A stretch of 31,982 bases of DNA from a virus: positions 1 to 31,982 of the IMG/VR virus record IMGVR_UViG_3300042307_001067. One strand, given 5' to 3'. Under the pieces are notes generated by a model that had not been told where the DNA came from, did no database searches, and saw nothing but the letters and a program-made list of their open reading frames with translations. Shown here one piece after another: positions 9,114 through 16,263 of this stretch (its first letter is position 1; every line of letters begins with the position of its first letter). Made by a program: the position numbers and the translations under genes.

Positions 9114-10248
9114 TGATACAATTAATAAAGAAATTATTAAATCTTTATGTGAGTGGTTATCACAAGATGAAATACCTAGATTAACCAAAGGGGATTTAAC
9201 CGTAGAATTAGAAAATGAATGGGCAAAAAAAATAGGTACTAAGTATTCTGTTTTTGTTAACTCAGGATCATCCTCAATACTATTAACCTTAGCGGCACTA
9301 ATACAATCTAAAAAATTAAAAAATAATAAGATTATTGTTCCTGGATTAAGTTGGGCAACAGATGTTAGTACCCCTATGATACTTAATATGGAAACATTTA
9401 TGTGTGACTGTAATTTAAGTGACTTATCTTGTGATTTAAATCATTTAGAAAAATTATTTATAGAACACAACCCCTCTGTTTTTATATTAGTCTCACCTTT
9501 AGGTTTAGTACCTGATATGGAAAAAATTGTTGACTTATGTGATAAATATGATGTTGTTTTACTTGAAGATGTATGTGAGAGTATGGGATCAAAATATGGT
9601 GTTAAATATTTAGGCACGTTTGGTTTTGCCTCTTTCTTCTCTATGTATTTTGGGCATCATCTAAGTACCATTGAGGGAGGTTTCATCAATACAGACGATG
9701 AAGATTTTTATCATTTATTATTAATGATGAGAAGTCATGGTTGGGATAGAGATTTACCTAAATGGAAACAAACCGAACTTAGAGAAAAGTACTCAACAAA
9801 CGATTTTGATTCCCTTTATAATTTTTATGTACCAGGACTTAATTTAAGATCAACTGACCTTCAAGCATTTATTGGTATTAAATCAATTCAAAACTTAGAC
9901 AACTATTCGGTAATAAGGAATGAAAATTTTAATGAATATATTAAAAATATTAATATAAATGAATTAAGTATAAAAAATGAACCCATTAATTTTATTTCAA
10001 ACTTTGCCTTTCCTGTTGTATCAAAGTATAGGGATAAAATAGTGAAAGAATTAATAGAAAATAATATTGAAGTGAGACCTTTAATTGCTGGTGATATGTC
10101 TAAAAAACCTATGTGGTTTGAAAAATATGGGGTTAATAAATTACCTAACTGTGAATTTATTAACCAATATGGATTTTATGTACCGAATCATCAAAATTTA
10201 ACTAAAGAAAATATTTTAAATATAACTAAAATCATTAATAATGGGTAA
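9097..10248 (+). CDS. ColD/E1-like PLP-dependent nucleotide-sugar 3-dehydratase
   Basis: DegT-fold PLP enzyme of 383 aa in which the lysine that normally binds PLP is histidine. The segment FGHHLSTIEGG (185-195) aligns His187 with the lysine of the usual K-x-x-T-x-x-E-G-G pattern. The PLP-contacting acidic motif LLEDVCESMGS (155-165) and NSGSSS (55-60) are present. In known enzymes (ColD for GDP-4-keto-6-deoxymannose, E1 for CDP sugars) this change marks 3-dehydratases rather than aminotransferases. With gmd overlapping by 8 nt downstream, the ColD substrate fits. No iron-sulfur cysteine cluster of E1 type is apparent. Loss of activity is the alternative. Confidence 0.85.
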   Translation: MIKLVSDTINKEIIKSLCEWLSQDEIPRLTKGDLTVELENEWAKKIGTKYSVFVNSGSSSILLTLAALIQSKKLKNNKIIVPGLSWATDVSTPMILNMETFMCDCNLSDLSCDLNHLEKLFIEHNPSVFILVSPLGLVPDMEKIVDLCDKYDVVLLEDVCESMGSKYGVKYLGTFGFASFFSMYFGHHLSTIEGGFINTDDEDFYHLLLMMRSHGWDRDLPKWKQTELREKYSTNDFDSLYNFYVPGLNLRSTDLQAFIGIKSIQNLDNYSVIRNENFNEYIKNININELSIKNEPINFISNFAFPVVSKYRDKIVKELIENNIEVRPLIAGDMSKKPMWFEKYGVNKLPNCEFINQYGFYVPNHQNLTKENILNITKIINNG

Positions 10249-11224
10249 AAAAATTGCACTTATAACTGGAATAAATGGACAGGATGGTTCATATTTGGCA
10301 GAATTTCTTTTAGAAAAAGGTTATGTGGTTCACGGTATATTAAAAAGAAATTCTGTTGCAGAAAATCAAACTGCTAGGTTAGATAATGTGTATGATAAAG
10401 TAAAATTACATTATGGTGATTTAACGGATATGTCATCATTAATTAGTGTTATACAGAAAGTAATGCCTGATGAAATATATAATTTGGCTGCACAATCACA
10501 TGTTAGAATTTCATTTGATCAACCATTATATACTTCTAATGTTACTGGATTAGGAACTTTAAATCTCCTTGAGTCGATTAAACTAATCAAACCCGACACT
10601 AAAATTTATCAAGCATCGTCATCAGAAATGTTCGGTAACTCAATCGATTCTGATGGGTACCAAAGAGAAACTACCCCTATGAATCCAGTTTCACCATACG
10701 GATGTGCTAAAGTATTTAGTTATAATATTTGTCGTAACTACAGAAACTCATATGGTATGTTTGTTTCTAATGGTATTTTATTTAATCACGAATCCCCAAG
10801 AAGGGGTACAAACTTCGTAACCAATAAAGTATGTAAAGAAGCAGTTAAGATAAAATTAGGGTTGTCTAATGAATTAAAATTGGGTAATCTTGATGCTACA
10901 AGAGATTGGGGTCACGCTAAAGATTATGTTAAAGCGATGTGGGAGATTCTACAATTAAAAAATCCTGACGATTTCGTATGTTCAACGGGAACATCACATT
11001 CAGTTAGAGAGCTTGTCACATATGTTTTCAATAGGTTAGGGTTAGATTGGGTTGACTATGTGAAACAAGATGAAAAATTCTTAAGACCTGAAGAATTACA
11101 CGATTTAAAAGGTGATTCATCTAAATTAGTTAAAAACACAGGATGGTTACCCTATTATACATTCGAAACGATGTTAGATGAAATGATTGACTATTGGTTA
11201 ATTTATTATAACATTCACAATTAA
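10241..11224 (+). CDS. gmd: GDP-mannose 4,6-dehydratase
   Basis: Converts GDP-D-mannose to GDP-4-keto-6-deoxy-D-mannose, the branch point to GDP-L-fucose, GDP-perosamine, GDP-rhamnose and GDP-colitose. Signature motifs are TGINGQDGSYLAE (9-21), SSSEMFG (126-132), catalytic Tyr153/Lys157 in SPYGCAK, and LFNHESPRRG, all diagnostic of GMD rather than other extended SDRs. 327 aa is slightly shorter than the usual 340-370. It starts inside the 3-dehydratase gene (8-nt overlap) and closes the glycan operon, with a 24-nt gap before phoH. It supplies the intermediate for most of the other sugar enzymes in the block. Confidence 0.96.
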   Translation: MGKKIALITGINGQDGSYLAEFLLEKGYVVHGILKRNSVAENQTARLDNVYDKVKLHYGDLTDMSSLISVIQKVMPDEIYNLAAQSHVRISFDQPLYTSNVTGLGTLNLLESIKLIKPDTKIYQASSSEMFGNSIDSDGYQRETTPMNPVSPYGCAKVFSYNICRNYRNSYGMFVSNGILFNHESPRRGTNFVTNKVCKEAVKIKLGLSNELKLGNLDATRDWGHAKDYVKAMWEILQLKNPDDFVCSTGTSHSVRELVTYVFNRLGLDWVDYVKQDEKFLRPEELHDLKGDSSKLVKNTGWLPYYTFETMLDEMIDYWLIYYNIHN

Positions 11225-11248
11225 TAAAAACAAACTTAAAATTAAATT

Positions 11249-12004
11249 ATGTCAAGAAGAAAAAATAGAAAACTTTCTGAAGAAGATCTTAGAGAAGTAG
11301 AAGAATTTATCTACAGAAAAAATGATGAAGAGGAAAAATTTCTATCATCAATGTTCGTTAACGTTAAATGTAAAAACGAAAACCAAAAAAAATTAGTTGA
11401 CTCTATAAAAAATAATCAAATAACTATTGTATCTGGTTTACCTGGAACAGGTAAGACTTTTATAGCGTGTGCCGAAGCACTTAAAATTGTTAAGTCTAGA
11501 ACCAAATATAAGAAGATTCTATTAGTTAAATCTGTCACACAATTACCAGGAGAAGAATTAGGTTTTCTACCAGGTGATTTAAAAGAAAAATTAGAACCAT
11601 ATATGATTTCATTTATAGATAACTTTGAAAAAATTATTGGTGAAACAATGACTAGGAAATTAAGGGAATTAGGTATCATTAGTATACAACCATTAGCGTT
11701 TGTTAGAGGTAGAAGTATTGATAATACAATTATCATTGTTGATGAGGCACAAAATATATCACTCTCAAATATGAGAACTCTAATGACTAGAATTGGTAAT
11801 GATTCGAAAATGGTAATTTTAGGTGATGTTAAACAAAGAGATATTAAAAAGAAAAGTGATAGTTCTTTAGAAATAATAATAAATAGATTTGAAGATAAAG
11901 AAGATTTTGGTACAGTTACTTTGAGAGATGAAGGTGATATTGTTAGGAACCCACTTATTAAAACTATTGAGGATATTTTCGATCAAATAGAAGAAAATAA
12001 ATAA
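11249..12004 (+). CDS. phoH: PhoH-like ATPase
   Basis: P-loop ATPase/helicase-like protein of the PhoH family, common in marine and freshwater T4-like phages, where its role is still unsettled. Walker A is GLPGTGKT (63-70) and Walker B is IIIVDEAQN (161-169); the LPGEELGFLPGDL segment (99-111) is typical of PhoH. 251 aa matches phage versions. The start ATG follows an A/T-only leader with no Shine-Dalgarno sequence. It lies between the glycan block and the core genes, 3 nt before a very small ORF. Function in phosphate stress is often assumed but is not shown by the sequence. Confidence 0.95.
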   Translation: MSRRKNRKLSEEDLREVEEFIYRKNDEEEKFLSSMFVNVKCKNENQKKLVDSIKNNQITIVSGLPGTGKTFIACAEALKIVKSRTKYKKILLVKSVTQLPGEELGFLPGDLKEKLEPYMISFIDNFEKIIGETMTRKLRELGIISIQPLAFVRGRSIDNTIIIVDEAQNISLSNMRTLMTRIGNDSKMVILGDVKQRDIKKKSDSSLEIIINRFEDKEDFGTVTLRDEGDIVRNPLIKTIEDIFDQIEENK

Positions 12005-12007
12005 AAA

Positions 12008-12157
12008 ATGAAAAAATTTTTTTTGAAAACTAAAAAAGGTGAGGTGATTAATTACACAACACAAGAAAATGAAATTTTAGCAATAAAATATTTTTCTAAA
12101 ATGAAGGGGTTGAGTAAAGAAGATTTATTAAAAATTTTTAATATAGAAAAAGAATGA
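12008..12157 (+). CDS. Small hypothetical protein (49 aa)
   Basis: A 49-residue ORF that fills the gap between phoH and the HAD-like gene. It begins MKKFFLKTKKGEVINY and ends KIFNIEKE. It is basic and lysine-rich, with a predicted C-terminal helix around SKEDLLKIF. Support for it being real comes from layout: it starts 3 nt after phoH's stop, and its TGA overlaps the next gene's ATG in an ATGA, the same coupling used across this strand. I do not recognise a family. Confidence 0.7.
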   Translation: MKKFFLKTKKGEVINYTTQENEILAIKYFSKMKGLSKEDLLKIFNIEKE

Positions 12158-12786
12158 TAGTAGGTATAACAATCGATGGTGTAGTTAGAGACTTCATCTC
12201 AAAATTTGAATCTGTATATGATAAATATTACCCTAACGAAGAGGATATTGAAAACGATGACGTTGAAGTTGAATTAGAAAGAAGAGTTATAGATACATTA
12301 GATTTATTAGAACATTTTGATTTTAAAGGTGGTGAGGAAGAATTAAATAAATTCTTATATGTGGATTCATCTTTAGAAATTTTTGGTCATGCAGGTGAGG
12401 TAAAATTAAATTCTGTGGAACATTTAAATCAACTACATAATATCATAGAAGATATGGGACATACTCCAGTGGTAATAAGTAAGGAATTAAATAATAGTAA
12501 ACCCGCAACTTTATTCTTTTTATCTAAATTATCAGCAAAAGTTAATAATATTATTTTTGTAAGAGATTATGATAAGAAATGGGATCATGTTGATGTATTA
12601 ATCACTGCAAACCCATCCGCTTTGAATTGTAAACCAAATGATAAGATTTCCATAAAAGTAATAAATCATTACAATAAAAATTGTAACTCTGATTATACAA
12701 TTATTGATCTTAAAGAAATAATTGATGATAAAAAACTTTTAGGTAAAATTTTAAACACAGAAACAGTAGATTTTGAAGATGTTTAA
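12154..12786 (+). CDS. HAD-like protein with a degenerate nucleophile motif
   Basis: The N-terminus GITIDGVVRDF (residues 4-14) resembles motif I of HAD-fold 5'-nucleotidases/phosphatases, normally DxDGV(x)RDF. Here the nucleophilic aspartate position is Thr6, while the second aspartate (Asp8) and Gly9 remain. Later, HTPVVISKE (93-101) resembles motif II (a serine at 99), and HVDVLITANP (about 145-154) resembles the motif IV region. At 210 aa it is near the size of phage deoxyribonucleotidases. Either a pseudo-phosphatase with a binding role, or a different fold with a chance similarity. Its start overlaps the upstream 49-aa ORF by 4 nt. Confidence 0.65.
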   Translation: MIVGITIDGVVRDFISKFESVYDKYYPNEEDIENDDVEVELERRVIDTLDLLEHFDFKGGEEELNKFLYVDSSLEIFGHAGEVKLNSVEHLNQLHNIIEDMGHTPVVISKELNNSKPATLFFLSKLSAKVNNIIFVRDYDKKWDHVDVLITANPSALNCKPNDKISIKVINHYNKNCNSDYTIIDLKEIIDDKKLLGKILNTETVDFEDV

Positions 12787-12831
12787 CATTTACTTATTAA
12801 TATAAAATATTAAATTAATAAAAAATAAAAT

Positions 12832-13161
12832 ATGGAAAACTTATTATTAGAAATTGGGGGTAAAGAATTATATATTGATGTTGAAAGATTATCAGAGATA
12901 GTTAGAATTGAACCGAGTGAAAAAATTGTTAAGAATTTAGAAACTGAAGAAGAAACTGAAGAAGAAAACTTATTAGACGATTCAGTAGTTCAAATAGACG
13001 TAACAAAATATGAACTATATAGAGAGATGGTGGGAACACTTTTATCGTATAATGAGGAAATAGATAATAGAATGGGTAAAGTAGCCTTAAATGCAACGTC
13101 AGTCCCATTTAAACTAGCGTACAACACTCTTTTAATGAAGGGTATAATAAGAGAATTATAA
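12832..13161 (+). CDS. Hypothetical acidic protein (109 aa)
   Basis: Unrecognised 109-residue protein. The middle (about residues 40-56) is a strongly acidic run built on repeated Glu-Thr-Glu-Glu, followed by a segment predicted to be helical and ending in a hydrophobic FKLAYNTLLMKGII stretch. It is preceded by a 45-nt purely A/T-rich leader with no ribosome binding site and followed after 21 nt by the GT-B glycosyltransferase. No function can be assigned; the position suggests a late or core phage gene. Confidence 0.75.
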   Translation: MENLLLEIGGKELYIDVERLSEIVRIEPSEKIVKNLETEEETEEENLLDDSVVQIDVTKYELYREMVGTLLSYNEEIDNRMGKVALNATSVPFKLAYNTLLMKGIIREL

Positions 13162-13182
13162 ATAATAATAAAATAAAATGCT

Positions 13183-14313
13183 ATGAGTGAACAATTAGAA
13201 AAAATTAAAGAATCAATTGGAAAAATAGAGAATAAAGATTTCGGTATTTATTTCTTTACAATTGACACCAAAGGTAATCCTACTGCAGGTGTCGCAACAA
13301 TTTACGAACACGTAAAAAAACTTAGAGAATTGGGATATAATGCCAATATTCTTCATGATAAGAATGATTATAAACTAAGAGAAGATGAAGAAGGTATGGG
13401 TATTGCTGAATGGTTAGGTGAAGAATACGCTAACTTACCACACGTATCTATCGAATCACAAAAATTACAGGTTGGACCTTACGATTTTGTAGTAATACCT
13501 GAAGCATTTGCTAGTATTATTAAACAAACAGTTAATTTCCCTTGTAAGAGAATTGTATTCTTACAGTCTTATGAGTACATTTTTGAAATGTTAGAAATCG
13601 GTGAAGGTTGGGAACAATTTGGAATTAGTGATGTAATTACTACAAACGAAAATTTGAGTAATTATGTTAATTCTACATTTAGAAATTTAAGAACAGATAT
13701 TATCCCAGTAGGTATTCCCGAATATTTTAAGAATTCTAACGAACCGAAAATACCAACTATTGCTATGTCCGCTAGAGATAAAAGAGAGTTATTGAAAATT
13801 GTGAAAATTTTCTATCAGAAATATCCACACTATAGATTTGTAACATTTAGAGATATGTCAGGTTTACCTAGAGAAATGTTTGCAAAAGAATTGTCAAAAT
13901 CTTTTGTTAGTGTTTGGATTGATGAACTATCTAGTTTTGGTACGTTCCCATTAGAGTCTATGAGAACTAAAACACCTGTTATTGGTAAAATACCGAGAAT
14001 GGTGCCAGAATGGATGGGATCTATTGATGAGAATGGTAACCTTAATCTTAATGATAATGGTATTTGGACACCTAACCTTAATTCTATTCCCGATATTATT
14101 GCAACTATGGTTGGGTTATATTTAGAGGATGCTATTCCTGAAAACATAATGAATGGTATGAGTGAATGGGAAAACAAATATAGTACAGAAGAATCAGATA
14201 AAATTTTATCTGAAGTTTATAAAGGAATTTTTGATAGGAGGATTGTTGAGTTACAACACACTTACGATCAACTAAAACAAAAAGAAGAAACACTAACAGT
14301 AGAAAACAATTAA
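13183..14313 (+). CDS. GT-B (GT4-like) glycosyltransferase
   Basis: Glycosyltransferase with GT-B architecture. The N-terminal half has GVATIYEHVKKLRELGY (about 36-52), the usual GT4 start in which the enzyme surveys the acceptor, and the C-terminal half has SSFGTFPLESMRTKTPVIG (about 250-268), equivalent to the family FGxxxxEAMAxGxPV motif that binds the donor nucleotide. The first glutamate of the E-x7-E motif is not obvious. 376 aa is typical. It sits with a second glycosyltransferase just before the late sigma gene, well away from the sugar operon, so may modify a virion component or host surface. Donor and acceptor are unknown. Confidence 0.8.
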   Translation: MSEQLEKIKESIGKIENKDFGIYFFTIDTKGNPTAGVATIYEHVKKLRELGYNANILHDKNDYKLREDEEGMGIAEWLGEEYANLPHVSIESQKLQVGPYDFVVIPEAFASIIKQTVNFPCKRIVFLQSYEYIFEMLEIGEGWEQFGISDVITTNENLSNYVNSTFRNLRTDIIPVGIPEYFKNSNEPKIPTIAMSARDKRELLKIVKIFYQKYPHYRFVTFRDMSGLPREMFAKELSKSFVSVWIDELSSFGTFPLESMRTKTPVIGKIPRMVPEWMGSIDENGNLNLNDNGIWTPNLNSIPDIIATMVGLYLEDAIPENIMNGMSEWENKYSTEESDKILSEVYKGIFDRRIVELQHTYDQLKQKEETLTVENN

Positions 14314-14317
14314 AATT

Positions 14318-15094
14318 ATGACAAAAATAACAGTATTAGTACCAGTTCATAAGTTAGAAGGAGAATATCTAACTAGATGTATTGAAAGTATTAAAAATCA
14401 AAAAGTTAAACCACATGAGGTTTTATTTATCACATCAAATGATAAGGATGTAAATAAATTTTTAACAGAATATGATTACGGTGATTTAAAAGAAATCACT
14501 AAAGTAATTGAAAACGAAACTGGTGAGTATGATTTCCAGTCACAGATTAATTTTGGTGTAGAAAAATCTAGTGGAGATTATTTCACTTTTGTGGAATACG
14601 ATGACGAACTTTCACCAATATGGATTAAAAATGGAATTCAATATTCTGAATCTTATCCTGAGGTTGGTATATTTTTACCAATAGTTTATGAAACTGACGA
14701 AAATGGTAGATTTATTTCCTTCACTAATGAGAGTGTGTGGGCAAAAGATTTCACTGAACAATCAGGATATTTAGATAATAATACATTACAAAGAGTTCAG
14801 AACTTTAATTTTGATGGTATGGTTGTTAACAAAGAACTTTTCTTAGAACACGGTGGGTTAAAGAAAAATATTAAATTAACTTTTACCTATGAGTTTTTAT
14901 TGAGAATGTCATATTTATCGATTCCTATTATGGTAATTCCTAAATTGGGGTATAAACACACAAACAATAGAGAAGGTTCTTTATTTGTAGAATATAAGAA
15001 CACTATCGATGTTTTAGAAAGTAAATTTTGGGTTAACAAAGCTAAAAAAGAATATTTTTTCACTGAAGATAGGGAAATAACATATGAACCATAA
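14318..15094 (+). CDS. GT2-like (GT-A) glycosyltransferase
   Basis: GT-A glycosyltransferase resembling family GT2. It begins with the nucleotide-binding ITVLVPVHKLEGEYL pattern (4-18), followed by RCIESIKNQ. The metal-binding DxD equivalent appears as EYDDELSP (about 91-98). C-terminal to this is an acceptor-side region with the KNIKLTFTYEFLLRMSYL segment. 258 aa is normal for a soluble GT2 enzyme, and no membrane segment is seen. Separated from the preceding GT-B gene by only 4 nt, so the two probably act in sequence on one glycan. Confidence 0.82.
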   Translation: MTKITVLVPVHKLEGEYLTRCIESIKNQKVKPHEVLFITSNDKDVNKFLTEYDYGDLKEITKVIENETGEYDFQSQINFGVEKSSGDYFTFVEYDDELSPIWIKNGIQYSESYPEVGIFLPIVYETDENGRFISFTNESVWAKDFTEQSGYLDNNTLQRVQNFNFDGMVVNKELFLEHGGLKKNIKLTFTYEFLLRMSYLSIPIMVIPKLGYKHTNNREGSLFVEYKNTIDVLESKFWVNKAKKEYFFTEDREITYEP

Positions 15095-15103
15095 ACATTC
15101 GTT

Positions 15104-15838
15104 ATGTCTGAAGAACCTAAAAAAAGGGGTCGGAAGAGAACGAATAACCTATATTTTGGTCCTGAACAGGAAGAAGCAGTAGTTAAATTTTTAACAAGTG
15201 AATCGTATAGCGAAAGAAATAGAATTTATGTTGAATATCTAAAAGACCCTATTAACAAGATGGTTGAATCCATCATTAGAAGATACAAGTTATATAGAAA
15301 AGAGTATGATTATGAGGATGTACATTCTGATACTCTTTCTTTTTTAATAACAAAAATGCATAACTTCAAACCCGATAAGAATAAAAAGGCTTATTCTTAT
15401 TTTGGTACGATATGTAAACATTATCTTTTAGGACAATTAATAAAAGATGATAAAAAATTAAAATCTGATGTATCATATGATGATGTATATAAAACTGTCG
15501 AAACGATGGATGATTTTATATACCATATTGATGATCAAAAATTACAATTAGATGAGTTTATTGAAGAAATCTCTGCGAGTATTAAAGCGGATATGAAGTT
15601 TGGTAAATTATCTGAAAATGAAATAAAGGTTGGTGACGCATTAACTAGAATTTTAGATAATTGGGAATCTATTTTTGAACAAATAGAAAGTGGTAATAAA
15701 TACAATAAAAATCTTATACTTTCATATATAAGAGAAATATCCGATTTATCAACTAAAGATATAAGAGTTGGTATGAGGAGGTTTAAAAAAATGTATTTAT
15801 TACTTAAGACAGATAAAATTGATGATGATGAAATTTAA
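15104..15838 (+). CDS. gp55-like late RNA polymerase sigma factor
   Basis: Sigma-70 region-2-like protein, likely the equivalent of T4 gp55, which directs host RNA polymerase to late promoters. Residues about 45-118 have the region-2 pattern: DPINKMVESIIRRY helix, DYEDVHSDTLSFLITKM, then KAYSYFGTICKHYLLGQLI, comparable to the conserved core-binding and -10-recognition helices. The N-terminus carries a basic KKRGRKR tract (6-12) that could contact DNA. At 244 aa it is longer than T4 gp55 (185 aa). No sigma region 4 is evident, consistent with gp55. A divergent ECF-type sigma is the alternative. Confidence 0.75.
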   Translation: MSEEPKKRGRKRTNNLYFGPEQEEAVVKFLTSESYSERNRIYVEYLKDPINKMVESIIRRYKLYRKEYDYEDVHSDTLSFLITKMHNFKPDKNKKAYSYFGTICKHYLLGQLIKDDKKLKSDVSYDDVYKTVETMDDFIYHIDDQKLQLDEFIEEISASIKADMKFGKLSENEIKVGDALTRILDNWESIFEQIESGNKYNKNLILSYIREISDLSTKDIRVGMRRFKKMYLLLKTDKIDDDEI

Positions 15839-15851
15839 AATTTTAAAATTA

Positions 15852-15860
15852 GATATTTAT
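15852..15860 (+). promoter_or_regulatory. Putative late promoter motif upstream of the 126-aa gene
   Basis: GATATTTAT, ending 16 nt before the ATG, in the 38-nt gap after the sigma gene. It is one of seven matching sites found directly upstream of structural genes in the sense orientation. Promoter function is inferred from position and recurrence only. Confidence 0.55.
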
Positions 15861-15876
15861 AGGAAAATACATTAAT

Positions 15877-16257
15877 ATGTCTAGACCAAAAAAAACTAAA
15901 ATCAATATAGATAAAAACAGTCTTCAAGAACTGATGCAGGAAATTTATAACGATTGTAGTAACGTTATGAATAATGCAAGAAGAGAATTGACTGAACGTA
16001 AAGTACGTGTTGACATACAGGACATAAACGATGAGTATCAAATAGGTAAAGTTAATAATGAGACATTAAAAATCATTGAAACTACCATAGATAAAAAAAT
16101 CGCCTTAGCAAAATTACAATCTCAAATTTTAGGAGGTAAGTCTGAAGATGAAACCCAATCAAATGGGTCGGGTATCACTGAAGATGATAAGAACTTACTA
16201 AGAGAATTGTTTAAGGAAAAGTCAAACAATAAAAATACTGAATACGATATTGATTAA
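15877..16257 (+). CDS. Hypothetical coiled-coil protein; possible small terminase
   Basis: 126-residue, mostly helical protein. It has a basic start (MSRPKKTK), a central helix-rich region (20-90) ending IDKKIALAKLQSQIL, and a disordered acidic C-terminus. This basic/helical/disordered layout and length resemble T4-type small terminase subunits such as gp16, but I see no specific motif, so the name is only a suggestion. It is preceded by the ATATTTAT motif 16 nt upstream, so is expected to be a late gene. It is followed after 6 nt by a large structural protein. Confidence 0.45.
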   Translation: MSRPKKTKINIDKNSLQELMQEIYNDCSNVMNNARRELTERKVRVDIQDINDEYQIGKVNNETLKIIETTIDKKIALAKLQSQILGGKSEDETQSNGSGITEDDKNLLRELFKEKSNNKNTEYDID

Positions 16258-16263
16258 TACATT

